Source of the DNA: Crossiella sp. SN42
Lineage (GTDB): Bacteria; Actinomycetota; Actinomycetes; Mycobacteriales; Pseudonocardiaceae
Reading direction: 5' to 3'
DNA length: 64,000 nt
Assembly: GCF_023897065.1 (NCBI RefSeq)
Contig: NZ_JAMHIV010000003.1
Coordinates: 1-64,000, forward strand
Position 1 is the first letter of the stretch; each line of letters begins with the position of its first letter. Positions 1 through 8,958 of the stretch are shown here, one piece after another. Position numbers and translations under genes: made by a program. The notes beneath the pieces are model-generated. The model worked only from the letters and a program-made list of their open reading frames with translations. It was not told the DNA's origin and did not search any database.

Positions 1-15
1 GGTGTACTGATTACA

Positions 16-56
16 GAGGTTGCGAACGGTCCGACACGTAGTCGGATGATCTTGGA
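16..56. repeat. 41-bp repeat, inverted copy at 28091-28131
   Basis: These 41 bases recur exactly, in reverse complement, at 28091-28131. The element contains a small hairpin (TCCGAC, five-base loop, GTCGGA). It lies outside the IS481 element that starts about 25 bases further right, so it is not that insertion sequence's terminal repeat. The two copies bracket the first 28 kb, including the polyketide cluster. Its nature (miniature element, regulatory site or remnant end) is not known. Confidence 0.85.
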
Positions 57-80
57 GTGAGGGAGGGCCTCCGGGTTCGG

Positions 81-1163
81 TGTGGATTGCGACATCTACC
101 CGAACAGTCCAGGAGGCCCTCGTGACCCACGCTAACGCACCGCTGACTCCGCTGGGCAGGCTGCGGCTGGCTCAGTGTGTCGTGGACAAGGGCTGGCAGG
201 TGCGGCGAGCCGCTGAGCGCTTCCAGGTCTCGGCATCCACCGTGCACCGGTGGGCCAGCCGGTACCGGGCCGAGGGCGACTCGGGGATGACCGACCGAAG
301 CTCACGCCCGCTGTCAAGCCCGCACCGCATTCCGACCCGCACCGAACGGCGGATCATCAAGGTCCGCCTGGCACGGCGGTGGGGACCGGCCCGGATCGCA
401 TTGCTCCTGCAGTTGGTGCCCTCGACCGTGCACCGGGTCCTGACCCGTTACCGCCTGGCCCGCCTGACCCACCTGGACCGGGCCACCAGCTAGCCGGTGC
501 GCCGCTACGAACGCGCCACCCCTGGTGAGCTGGTGCACGTCGACATCAAGAAGCTGGGCAACATCCCCGACGGCGGCGGGCACCGGGTCACCGGCCGCCA
601 AGCCGGGCAGCGGCATCGCACCCGCACCCCGGGCAAGACCCTGGATGCCAACGGCAACAGCCATGTCGGCTACGGCTATCTGCACAACGCCGTGGACGAT
701 CACTCCCGGTTGGCCTACAGCGAAATCCTGCTCGATGAGAAGAAGGAGACAGCGGTCGCGTTCTGGCAGCGAGCCCAGATCTTCTTTGCTGCCAACGGCA
801 TCACCGTTGAACGCGTGCTCACCGACAACGGCGCGTGCTACAAGTCCCTGCTCTGGCGCGACACACTCGCCGCTGTCGGGATCACCCACAAACGCACCCG
901 CCCCTACCGGCGGCAGACCAACGGCAAAGTTGAACGGTTCAACCGCACCCTGCTCGATGAGTGGGCCTATGCCCGCCCTTACCGGTCTGAGACCGAACGT
1001 CGCGAGGCGTTCCCGAGGTGGCTGCACACCTACAACCACCACCGCAGCCACACCGCACTCAGCGGCCATCCACCCATCAGCCGAGTCAACAACCCAGCGG
1101 GTCACTACACCTAGGGCGCGTTTGAGGTTGGTTCGGGCGGGTCCGGGTAGCTGTCACCAGCAG
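81..1163 (+). mobile_element. IS481-family insertion sequence (probable limits)
   Basis: The element carries an IS481-type transposase reading frame. Imperfect inverted ends can be aligned: TGTGGATTGCGACATCTACC on the left and, reading inward from the right end, a related sequence ending GACAGCTACCC near 1141-1163. About 13 of 18 core positions match, so the limits are approximate. I found no convincing target duplication. Confidence 0.55.
122..1114 (+). pseudogene. IS481-family DDE transposase with in-frame stop
   Basis: Cut-and-paste transposase of the IS481 family. The likely start is the GTG at 122, preceded by AGGAGG; translation begins VTHANAPLTPLGRLRLAQ, as is usual for the family. 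An N-terminal helix-turn-helix (about residues 20-120) precedes the DDE core with HVDIKKLG, VLTDNGACYK and NGKVERFNRT supplying the three acidic residues. A TAG at 491-493 interrupts the frame between ATS and PVRRYERA, and the same frame continues intact to 1114, so one nonsense change inactivates an otherwise complete gene. Readthrough or translation of the downstream catalytic part alone cannot be excluded, but it would lack the DNA-binding domain. Confidence 0.88.
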
Positions 1164-1692
1164 CACGTCTCGTGGCCCGCCCGACTCGAACTGCGCCGCA
1201 GCCGATCCGGCTGGATTGGCCTGTTGCGACTGCGGCGGACAGCTCAGCGTTTGTGGTGTGTGAGAGGCCAGCGGAAGCGTGTCCGTAGAGGCAACGGTAT
1301 GGCTGCACGACGTTGATGATCTTGGATTCCGCAGGACAGCCGCAGTGGAGCGACCACATGTCCACAGTGGACAGTCCAAAATGAACGGTCCCACCTACTA
1401 ATGCAGGTGGTGTTGGTCGGGGTCGCTGCGTGCCGTCTTCGCAGTTCGGGCCGAGTTCGCCGTGCCGGTATCTACCGTGCGCTGACAGCAGGTCCGCTGC
1501 AGCGCAGCGACCACGGAGCAACCATGTTCCTGTTGAGCGGTTGCGCGAACCTCAGATTGTCAGACCCGACTACTGCTTCGCGTGCATGATTGAGCTGGTA
1601 CTGATCACTAAACAAGCGTCAGGTTTCCTGGCCTACGGGCCTGCTGGGGCTGGCGAAGCGGGACAAAGTCAGTCAGCCAATGTCTCGGAGGT
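1115..1692. other. Intergenic region with a dispersed repeat
   Basis: No convincing gene is present. Short open frames here have no recognisable product. The segment 1395-1565 resembles 31195-31365 (separate entry), and CCGCAGTGGAGCGACCAC near 1340 is a further partial copy of the same motif. Confidence 0.6.
1395..1565. repeat. Dispersed non-coding repeat, copy 1
   Basis: Aligns by eye with 31195-31365. The best block reads AGCGACCACGGAGCAACC then TTCCTGTTGA in both copies, preceded by a looser block around GTGCCGT..GCAGTTC. Overall similarity looks like roughly 70 percent. No reading frame is conserved between the copies, which argues for a non-coding element. Confidence 0.55.
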
Positions 1693-1977
1693 CTACCGGC
1701 GGGACTGCGTGGAATTCAGCATGAAATGCCGCCGATGGGTCATGAGTTCGGCCGGACCTGTCAGTGGGACAGCTGCCAAGACCGCCAGCAACAGGTCAAT
1801 CCGGTAACGTTCCGCGACTTCGGTGAGGCCAGTCAGGATCAGCACGAAGTCGGCGAGCAGCATCCCGCACAGTCCGATCCCGAACATGCCGAGCAGGCCG
1901 AGCCGCTGCTTTCCAGGTCTGATCAGACAGGCCAGCGCTCCAACGGCCAGCGCGGTCCAGAACAGGGTGATCACCAT
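1693..1977 (-). CDS. Small two-helix membrane protein
   Basis: A 94-residue protein with two hydrophobic helices (about residues 3-18 and 28-50) and a third weakly hydrophobic stretch near 62-75, ending in a basic tail. It starts with ATG nine bases after the stop of the NACHT ATPase gene on the same strand, so the two are probably co-transcribed. I do not recognise the family. As the second gene of a membrane NACHT unit it may be an accessory or effector membrane protein, but that is inference from position alone. Confidence 0.6.
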   Translation of the reverse strand: MVITLFWTALAVGALACLIRPGKQRLGLLGMFGIGLCGMLLADFVLILTGLTEVAERYRIDLLLAVLAAVPLTGPAELMTHRRHFMLNSTQSRR

Positions 1978-1986
1978 GTCTCCCGA

Positions 1987-4900
1987 TCAGGATTCCGGCG
2001 TGGACAGCTGTGCAGCGGCCCACTGCTGGTAACCGGCCAGCTCGGATGCCAGCAGGTCGTCCATGACGGCCTGCACCAGTTGCGGGTGCTCAACGTCGCC
2101 CCGGGTGAGGATCGTCCGCGCTGCACCGGTGGTCGCCTCGGTGACCAGGGCGAGCGCGAGCAGTCCTGGCGGGATCAGCGTCATCTCGTAGTACTCAGCC
2201 GCCTTCGCGGCCAAGCGGACCGATGCGGCCAAGTCCTCGGACACGGTGATCCACAGCGCGCCGTCGTCGAGCACGAGCGGCATGTCCGCGGCCTCGGCGC
2301 GCTGGTCGAGAGCCTGTGCCAGCCGTTCCGCATCGGGAAAGCCGGCGTGCAGCCAGAACTTGTCCCAGTCGCCGTGGATGTCCTCACGTGCCAGCGCGAC
2401 GAGCAGTGCGCCGGTGTGCAGAACGTCGCCAGTGTGGGTGAGGAATGCCCGGCGGAAGGCATTTTCCGCACTGGTGGTCAGCCGTGGTTGATCCCCTCCG
2501 GTGGTGGTCGCCGCGCGTGTCGATGTGTGATCGACCGCCCCTCCGGGATGATCCGCTGCCGGCTGTCGGCTTCGTTGGCGCTCAAGTTGGGCGAGCCGGT
2601 TGTAGGCCTTTTCGAGCAGGGTTTCCAGTGTCGCCTCGTCGGCATGGCGTGCCTGCGCCGCACGCAGTGCGGAGGTCACGGGTTCGGATTCACCCGCATG
2701 GGCCTGCCAGAATTCCCGGGCGCCGTGGACGATCAACACTCGCGCCAGCCCCACCGGCTTGCTCGGTTGGATCGAGATCAGCCACTCGTACAGGTCCGAG
2801 AGGCCCACCACGGCGTCCGGCACACCGTTGTTTATCGCCGTGCTCCACCACTGGATCGCGCGGAAGGCCGACCACAGATGGGGAACCAGCGGTTGGGTTC
2901 GTGCTCCGTCGTCGCGGTACATCCCCCGGAGGGCTTCGCGAGCGTCCGGCTCATACATCGCCAGCTCTTCCAGCAGCTTCAAGGCCGCGACTTGCGCACC
3001 TGCGCCACCCTCATTGTGGTAAAGGGATTCTGCCCGATGGACGATGTCCTTGACTGAGCCGTGCGGCACCGGGCGGGAGAGGTGCCACTGGACGGTTCGG
3101 TGACGGAACTCGTAGGCAGTGCCGTTGCGCCGCAACACGCCCTGACCGTGAGCATCTTCGAGAAACCTGACCGCGCGCAGCGGCGTTCTCCCGGACAAAG
3201 CCAAGATCAGCCACGACACGCGAAACCGGAACCAGGCGGTCGCACTCACATAGACGCCCAGTACGACTGCCCAGGTCGAGGCGGCGGCCACGGCGGCCCA
3301 ACCCAGCCGCGTCTCCTCCCGCGGTACGGCCAAGGCGAATTCCAACGGAGCCAGTTGTGGCGGATCCACCAGCGTTCTGGCGAGGTCGGCAGCATTAGGC
3401 CAGCCGAAGGCCACTGCGGCGAACACCGCACTACCGGCCACCACCGCCGCGAAACCTCCGCGCAGCACTGCTGCGCGCCGGTCGGCGGCCAGCTCCGAGC
3501 AAAGGCCGTTCTCACTCACGACCTTCGAGCTGGGGGCGTTCAGCAGGATCCACATCATGGCGAGGGTCAGAACACCGGACGCGGCGAGCGCGATCGGCTG
3601 CCAGTCGAGTGCCACGAGCAGCTCCCTGGCCCGCGTAAGCGTGTCGGGACGACGCAAGTCCTCCAGGGAGATCGCCAGGTAGCCGCTCACCCCGGCGACC
3701 ACGCCGGCGAGCACCCAGAACAGTGACCTACCGAGCCTGGCCAGGACCCTGGACCACGCGATCCGAGTGGCCAGCCGCCGCGGCCTTCGCGCGGACAGCG
3801 GGAACAAGGGCAGGTACTCGGGCAGCATCCACCAGATGAACTCGCCGCTGTGGTTACGGGTGAGCATCGACGCTAAATACCCCAGCCAACGTTTCACGCG
3901 GACGGCTCGGCGCGTGCCGAGCGGGTAGGTGCTCTCCAGATAATGGGACAGCAGGTGATTCTCGATCGCGCCGACTGTCAGCGTGGCGCCGATGTCGACC
4001 AGGTTGGCCGGATCGCGTTCCCGGTCTCCGTAGACCACGAGCGCGAGTTGCAGCATCAGTGGCAGGGACAGCGTCACGGCGAGGGAACCGTTCGGCTCGG
4101 CGCGCAGGTGCTCCGACACCGGTGACCACCGATGCCGATCCGCGGCCGCGTGCAGGTACGCGACAGCTGATTCGACTCCGACAGGCGCGAGCTGCAACAC
4201 CCGGGAACCATCGGCGTCTACGCACTCCTCGGGCACGATCTCGTCGGCCGCCTCGGACTTGCACGCCAGCACGAACTCCCGGTCGGGCGAGCCGAAGGCG
4301 TCGGCCAACCGTTGACGGGCGGCCGGCCACGACGAATCGGGTAGTTCATCGACGCCGTCGAGGATGGGCAGGACCCGCCTGGTGCTGACCAGATCGACCC
4401 GGCCAGCGGTGCGACGACGCTTTCGCCGTGTCGTCGGCAAGCCGAGTCTGCGCCGGATCGCGTCGTCGAGCGCCTCCCGCTGTGGATCCCAGTTGGACAG
4501 GTTGACCATCACGGGTACCGCACGGGCAGCGGGGGCGCGCCCGCTGAGCACCCGGCGAGCGAGCATGATCAGCGCCGTGCTTTTGCCGCTGCCTGCGGGT
4601 CCGACCACCACTAGGCGCTGGAAGGACTCTCCCAGTCCTGCCGACACCTCGCTCAGTTTGACCGGCGTTGCGTGGTCACCGACCACCAGCGAGCCGGGTA
4701 GGTCGATCGGCTTGCTGAGCCCTCGTGCGCGCAACTCGTTGTCGAGTTCATTCCTGAGTGCCACGGCGAGCGCCTCCATGCCCGCGCCCATGGCCTCCGG
4801 AGAGGAGTTCATCGTCAGTCGGGCTTCGTCCTCCGCGCGCCAGGAAACCCGCATGGTCAGCACCGTCCACACGGCCGCCAGTCCGAGCACGGCGCTCAGG

Positions 4901-5109
4901 GCGTGCCAGGGGTATCGGCGGAGCAGGTCGAGGCCCCAAGGCCACACCGAATCCGCGGATGCGACGTTGACCGGCAATCCCACGAGCACCATGGCGATCG
5001 CGACAGCCACGCCGACCAACAGCAGCACGAATCGACCAAGTCTCACCCTGCGGCGAGATGGCACATTGTTCATGTCCCACCTGTCTGGACGGACCAACGC
5101 ATCGGTCAC
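1987..5109 (-). CDS. Membrane NACHT-type STAND NTPase
   Basis: A 1040-residue signal-transduction NTPase of the NACHT type. Residues 24-48 and 66-86 are two N-terminal transmembrane helices. The NTPase follows, with Walker A GPAGSGKST at 170-178 and Walker B LPILDGVDELP around 247-257. The middle holds four more hydrophobic segments, and the C-terminal third is helical, repeat-like and Ala/Leu rich. Such NTPases in actinomycetes are typically sensors, many with proven antiphage activity; this is family knowledge. The first Met is used, but Met13 (codon at 5071-5073) is equally possible. It is followed closely by a small membrane protein gene. The trigger and effector action are not visible. 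Confidence 0.85.
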   Translation of the reverse strand: MTDALVRPDRWDMNNVPSRRRVRLGRFVLLLVGVAVAIAMVLVGLPVNVASADSVWPWGLDLLRRYPWHALSAVLGLAAVWTVLTMRVSWRAEDEARLTMNSSPEAMGAGMEALAVALRNELDNELRARGLSKPIDLPGSLVVGDHATPVKLSEVSAGLGESFQRLVVVGPAGSGKSTALIMLARRVLSGRAPAARAVPVMVNLSNWDPQREALDDAIRRRLGLPTTRRKRRRTAGRVDLVSTRRVLPILDGVDELPDSSWPAARQRLADAFGSPDREFVLACKSEAADEIVPEECVDADGSRVLQLAPVGVESAVAYLHAAADRHRWSPVSEHLRAEPNGSLAVTLSLPLMLQLALVVYGDRERDPANLVDIGATLTVGAIENHLLSHYLESTYPLGTRRAVRVKRWLGYLASMLTRNHSGEFIWWMLPEYLPLFPLSARRPRRLATRIAWSRVLARLGRSLFWVLAGVVAGVSGYLAISLEDLRRPDTLTRARELLVALDWQPIALAASGVLTLAMMWILLNAPSSKVVSENGLCSELAADRRAAVLRGGFAAVVAGSAVFAAVAFGWPNAADLARTLVDPPQLAPLEFALAVPREETRLGWAAVAAASTWAVVLGVYVSATAWFRFRVSWLILALSGRTPLRAVRFLEDAHGQGVLRRNGTAYEFRHRTVQWHLSRPVPHGSVKDIVHRAESLYHNEGGAGAQVAALKLLEELAMYEPDAREALRGMYRDDGARTQPLVPHLWSAFRAIQWWSTAINNGVPDAVVGLSDLYEWLISIQPSKPVGLARVLIVHGAREFWQAHAGESEPVTSALRAAQARHADEATLETLLEKAYNRLAQLERQRSRQPAADHPGGAVDHTSTRAATTTGGDQPRLTTSAENAFRRAFLTHTGDVLHTGALLVALAREDIHGDWDKFWLHAGFPDAERLAQALDQRAEAADMPLVLDDGALWITVSEDLAASVRLAAKAAEYYEMTLIPPGLLALALVTEATTGAARTILTRGDVEHPQLVQAVMDDLLASELAGYQQWAAAQLSTPES

Positions 5110-5386
5110 ATTCGCGACGACTCGGTCGCCATGTAGACCTGCGACATGTTACGACCCGTCAGGTAGCGTATTCGATGGCGCGACCTGACTGTGGCGCCGA
5201 TTGTCCACAAATCGCGATCGATCACACCTCTCCAGTTATTTGGGGCCGGACCGTGATTACACCCTTAGTGATGAGCTCAGAATGAGTTTTCGCAGGCAGA
5301 TGATCGAGCAGGTCATTGGGTTCGCTCTGGTACGGCCACTCCCGAGACGGTGGCCGAGGCGCTGGCCGCGGTTGTCTCCTAGGACC

Positions 5387-5600
5387 TCAGGCGGTCGGCG
5401 AGGACATGACCAGGACTGGCTTGCCCATGCTTCGTCCAGCGCGCGCTGCGGCCTCGTCAATCTGTATGAAGGGGAACGGGTTGATCAACCGATCGAGCAG
5501 AAGCCGCCCCGCACCGTGCAGCTCGATCAGCCGTGGCAGGCGGAGCCGCGGATCCTTGTCGCCGTGGTTGGTGCCAGCAGAACGGATTCTCCGCCCGAGC
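5387..5600 (-). pseudogene. Zinc-type alcohol dehydrogenase, C-terminal remnant
   Basis: Reading the minus strand gives GDKDPRLRLPRLIELHGAGR, then LLLDRLINPFPFIQIDEAAA and GRSMGKPVLVMS before a stop at 5387-5389. This is the tail of a medium-chain zinc/quinone dehydrogenase (last helix, the L-D-R-L-I strand and the final strand). No catalytic or Rossmann part is present upstream, and the neighbouring sequence on the other strand belongs to a different broken gene. It is a relic of about 60-70 codons. Confidence 0.5.
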
Positions 5601-5699
5601 AGGTTCGGCGCGCTCTGGGGATGCTCGTGTCCAACGGGGTGGGGCCTACCGCCAGGCAGGCGCTAGCCGGGTCAGGGAGTCGGTAGCGGTCCGCAGCAC

Positions 5700-6578
5700 C
5701 TCCGAGCGGCCGGCGGTTTCCACGATGGATTCGGCGCTGGTGCCGCCTGGCTGCTGGCCGACTTCGCGGCACAGGAAGGCTGGCGGTACGTCGAGGTGTT
5801 GGAGGCCTGGGACCGGGCGTTACCGAGGTGACCACCGATGGGCCCCACCTGCTCGTGTGCACCGCCGACGGTGCCGAACTCCGCACCCGCAAGGTCATCG
5901 CCGCCACCGGGGCTTTCGGCCGTCCGCACCGCCCCGAGCTGCCCGGCCTGGACACCTTCACCGGTGAGTTGTGCCACGTCGCCGACTACCGGAACCCCGT
6001 CGCCTACGAAGGAAAACGGGTGATCGTGGTGGGGGCGGGCAACTCCGCCGTGCAGATTGCCGCCGAACCCGCCTCGCAGGCCAAGGTCACCTTGGCCAGC
6101 CGCACACCGGTCAAGTTCACCCGCCAGTGTCCCCTCGGCCGGGACCTGCACTTCTGGTTCCACCTCACCCGCGTCGACCGCCTGCCCATCGGCCGCTTCT
6201 TCCCCCCGAACTTCCCCCAACCCGTCCTCGACCACGGCCCCTACCGCGCCGCCCTGGCCACCGGTCACCCCGACCGCCGCGAGATGTTCAGCGGCGTCAA
6301 CGGCTCGACCATCACCTGGCCTGACGGGCACGCGGAGACCGTCGACGCGATCATCCTGGCCACCGGGTACCGCCCGGACCTGCCCTACCTCGCCTCGCTC
6401 GGTGTCCTCGACCGCGATCAGCGCCCACTGCACCGGGCCAGAGTGTCGACGGTGCATCCAGGACTCGGCTTCGTCGGCCTGGAACTCCAGCGGAGGCAGG
6501 CCTCGGGAAGTCGGCGCGGATGCCCGCTTCGTCGTCACTCGCTTGCTGCGCCGCGCGGCAGCCGACGCCAGATCTTGA
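5700..6578 (+). pseudogene. FAD-dependent monooxygenase-like gene, decayed
   Basis: The clear central part (5828-6490) encodes a flavin-containing monooxygenase-like protein: the ATGAFGRPHRPELPGL region, the NADPH-binding VIVVGAGNSAVQIAAE, and the C-terminal LATGYRPDLPYL and GLGFVGLE signatures. The N-terminal FAD motif is degraded: 5725-5830 still hints at GAAWLLADF and VLEAWDR but is out of frame. Near 6490 the frame shifts, because the expected tail (GADARFVVTRLLRRA) continues in another frame to 6578. At least two frameshifts make this a pseudogene. It probably once served the adjacent cluster or an unrelated oxidation. Confidence 0.65.
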
Positions 6579-6934
6579 CCGCCCGCACCGTCTCGAGCTG
6601 CTCGGCCGGTGGGCTGCGGAGCGGGACGGTTGGTCAGCGTGTCCCGCTCCGAACCGCGCCGCCAAGGTGCCCCATCGACTGTGCGTGCCTTGCGACATCG
6701 GGGCCCGCCGGATGCCCACTGGCTACCCTGCCGAGAGCCCGATCCGGCCCGGCGGGAGCCGCTCTCGTGCAGAGCGGTCTGGTGGGCGCCGGACAGCTTC
6801 GGTTTGCTCCGGGCAGCGGCTCGACCGGACCTCGACATCGCGGCGGGTGATCTCGGCGAGTAGCCGCCGCTGGTCCTGAGTGGACGGTGGGGCGGTCCCG
6901 GTTCGCCGGTGCCGCCCCACTGGTCCGGCTGGGG
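6579..6934. other. No gene seen
   Basis: No supported feature between the broken flavoprotein gene and the kelch gene. The open frames here are short and compositionally like antisense noise. The stretch may hold the shared terminator region of two convergent genes, but I see no strong hairpin. Confidence 0.4.
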
Positions 6935-8116
6935 TCACTCGGTGAAGACCTCGGTCCGGGTGATGAGTACGGTGTCGCCGTTCGGTCCGGCGTTACCGAG
7001 TACGGACGCGCCGCCCGCGATGAGCACTCGGCCGTCGGCGAGCTTGACCGCGCCGAACTTGGTCCGGCCGACGGTCAGTCCGATCAGCGGGCCCCAGGAG
7101 CCGGTGGCGGGGTCGAAGATCTCGGAGTTCTGGTACCCGGCGTCGTAGCCGCCGTATTCCAGCCCGCCGATGGCCAGGACCTTGCCGGAGTCCAGGCGCA
7201 CCAGGCGGAACTCATCGCGCGGGATGCGCATTGCCGCGGCGGCGCTCCACGTGCCGGTGGCTGGGTCGTAGCGTTCGGATTCGCTGAAGCTGAAGGGGTT
7301 GTAGTTCCAGTTCAGCGGGCCGCCGGAGTGGCCGCCGGTGAGCAGCACGGTGCCGTCGGCCAGAGCGATCATCTGGGCGTTGCAACGCGGCTGCCCGGTG
7401 CTCTGTCCGGCCACGGCGCCGATCGGCGCCGTGGGCGACCAGATTCCGGTGGCGGGGTCGAAGATCTCGCAGTAGGTGAGCCCGGCCAGGTCGCCGCCGG
7501 TCTCGATGGTGCCGGCAGCGACCAGCACCTCGCCGCCGGGCAGGGGCGCCACCGGGAACGAGGCCCGCGCGTAGATCATGGAGGCGGTCCTGGACCAGGT
7601 GCCGGTGGCCGGGTCGTAGAGCTCGGCGCTGGCGATGATGAAGGAGTCGACGCCGGGCAGCTCGGTCGCGCCGCCCATCACCAGCACGCGGCCGTCGGTG
7701 AGCAGGATGGCGTTGTGGTTGCTGCGGGCGGTGTGCATGGAGCCGGTCGGACTCCAGGTGCCGGTCGCCGGATCGAAGAGCTCCGCGGAGGCGAGCAGGT
7801 TGGGCGAGGTGGACGGGTGGCCGTGGAAGCCGCCGGCGGCCAGCACCTTGCCGTTGGGCAGCACGGTCATGGTGTGCAGGCGGCGGCTGGTGGCCAGGGA
7901 ACCGGTGACCGTCCACTGTCCGCCCCGCGGGTCGTACAGCGCGGCGTCGGCGTAGGTCACCGCGCCCCGGTTGTTGCCGCCACCCGCGGCCAGCACCCGG
8001 CCGTCCTGCAGCAGCACGGGTCCTTCGCTCGGGCCGTCCCATTGCCGGGGCCAGGGCAGATCGCCGGTGGCCACCCAGCCGCTCGCGTTCGTCTGCGTAT
8101 CGGTCTCTGTGCTCAT
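6935..8116 (-). CDS. Kelch-repeat beta-propeller protein
   Basis: About 393 residues from the chosen ATG (MSTETDTQTNASGWVATGDL); an upstream in-frame start at 8152 is less likely. At least six kelch repeats are visible, each with a GRVL.AGG strand, a Y/FDPATGTWS strand and a turn, e.g. LLTDGRVLVMGGATE and ELYDPATGTWSRTAS. This is the galactose-oxidase-like central domain. There is no signal peptide and no sign of the copper-binding catalytic set, so it is probably a binding propeller rather than an oxidase. It stands at the edge of the polyketide cluster and is not part of the known enterocin set; a role there is unproven. Confidence 0.8.
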   Translation of the reverse strand: MSTETDTQTNASGWVATGDLPWPRQWDGPSEGPVLLQDGRVLAAGGGNNRGAVTYADAALYDPRGGQWTVTGSLATSRRLHTMTVLPNGKVLAAGGFHGHPSTSPNLLASAELFDPATGTWSPTGSMHTARSNHNAILLTDGRVLVMGGATELPGVDSFIIASAELYDPATGTWSRTASMIYARASFPVAPLPGGEVLVAAGTIETGGDLAGLTYCEIFDPATGIWSPTAPIGAVAGQSTGQPRCNAQMIALADGTVLLTGGHSGGPLNWNYNPFSFSESERYDPATGTWSAAAAMRIPRDEFRLVRLDSGKVLAIGGLEYGGYDAGYQNSEIFDPATGSWGPLIGLTVGRTKFGAVKLADGRVLIAGGASVLGNAGPNGDTVLITRTEVFTE

Positions 8117-8388
8117 ACCACCGAAGGTCACCGCGATATCCGCGCGCAGCAACCGATTGCGCGATCGTCTTCCCCTTCGGCGGGAGAACAGGGCCGATCG
8201 GGTGGCCTTTCAGCAAGGGGATCTGCTCGCGCCGGTGTCCACATGGGACGCCGGTCAGTTCGCCACCGCCCCGGCATCTGCCCGCCCACGCCGGTCCTTC
8301 CATCGTCGAACAGTGTCGGGCCATTCTGTCATTGGCGGGCAGGCGGCGTCGGGCCGCGAGTTCCTGACTCGCACCCGGACTGCGGGCC
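8117..8388. other. Intergenic region, no gene
   Basis: Upstream region of the minus-strand kelch gene and downstream region of the SnoaL-like gene. It is likely to contain the kelch promoter. No RNA gene or clear hairpin was recognised. Confidence 0.4.
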
Positions 8389-8835
8389 CTACGAGGGCAG
8401 GTCGTCCCGGTTGACCTGTCGCCGATGCACCAGCAACCTGCCGCCCTCGCGCACCAGCACGTCCTCGCACAGGCAGGCGAGCTCCAGCTGGCTCGGGCCG
8501 CCGGGCGGTGTTCGGATGATCTGCGTGTAGGTCCGGGCGAGCACTGAGCCGTCCGGCTGCTGGTAGGCCTCCAGCATCCCCAGCCAGTGCCTGCGGGCGA
8601 TGCCCTCGGTGCGCAGCCGTTGCGCGGCCTCCTGCGCGTTGCGGCGGATCGTCTCCCGCCCGACCAGGGGTTCCGGCCGGCCGTTGGTGCCGAACACCGC
8701 GTCCTCGGTGAAGTCGGCGGCCCAGGCATCCGGCCTGCCCTCGTCGACGGTGCGGACGTGGCTTGCGTAGAACTGCTGGATCTCCTGGTACAGCGCGGGA
8801 CTGACGGCGGCGGGCGCTTCCTGGTGAGAGGTCAT
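8389..8835 (-). CDS. SnoaL-like / NTF2-fold protein
   Basis: A 148-residue protein starting MTSHQEAPAAVS; an in-frame ATG five codons upstream is possible. The pattern FYASHVRTVDEGRPDAWAAD, FTEDAVFG, PLVGRETI and the C-terminal strands CLCEDVLVREGGRLLVHRR is the alpha+beta cone of the SnoaL_4/NTF2-like superfamily. Members act as polyketide cyclases, dehydratases, or beta subunits of ring-hydroxylating dioxygenases. It is divergently placed from the acyl-CoA ligase at 8959, with about 120 bases between them. It is not in the classical enterocin gene set, so it could alter cyclisation or be a neighbour with another job. Confidence 0.75.
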   Translation of the reverse strand: MTSHQEAPAAVSPALYQEIQQFYASHVRTVDEGRPDAWAADFTEDAVFGTNGRPEPLVGRETIRRNAQEAAQRLRTEGIARRHWLGMLEAYQQPDGSVLARTYTQIIRTPPGGPSQLELACLCEDVLVREGGRLLVHRRQVNRDDLPS

Positions 8836-8958
8836 GTGGAGCAGGATCACCGGTCGTTCTCAAGCCATTCTCGAGCCTTGAGGTTGGCTGGCGCTCAGAT
8901 TGAGGCCGGGGAGTTTGCGTTGGGACACAAGGGGGATCTACTGCTCCGAGGAGGCCGG

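Noticed and set aside
16-56. 41-bp repeat as the left end of the IS481 element
   Set aside because: The IS481 inverted ends align at about 81-104 and 1141-1163, leaving the 41-bp repeat outside; the second copy at 28091 has no transposase next to it.
1726-3057. Long plus-strand frame opposite the NACHT gene
   Set aside because: It is antisense to a protein with clear Walker motifs; its translation is Gln/Arg/Gly-rich noise typical of high-GC shadow frames.
5201-5686. Plus-strand 161-codon frame
   Set aside because: The minus strand here encodes a recognisable dehydrogenase tail, so the plus frame is its shadow.
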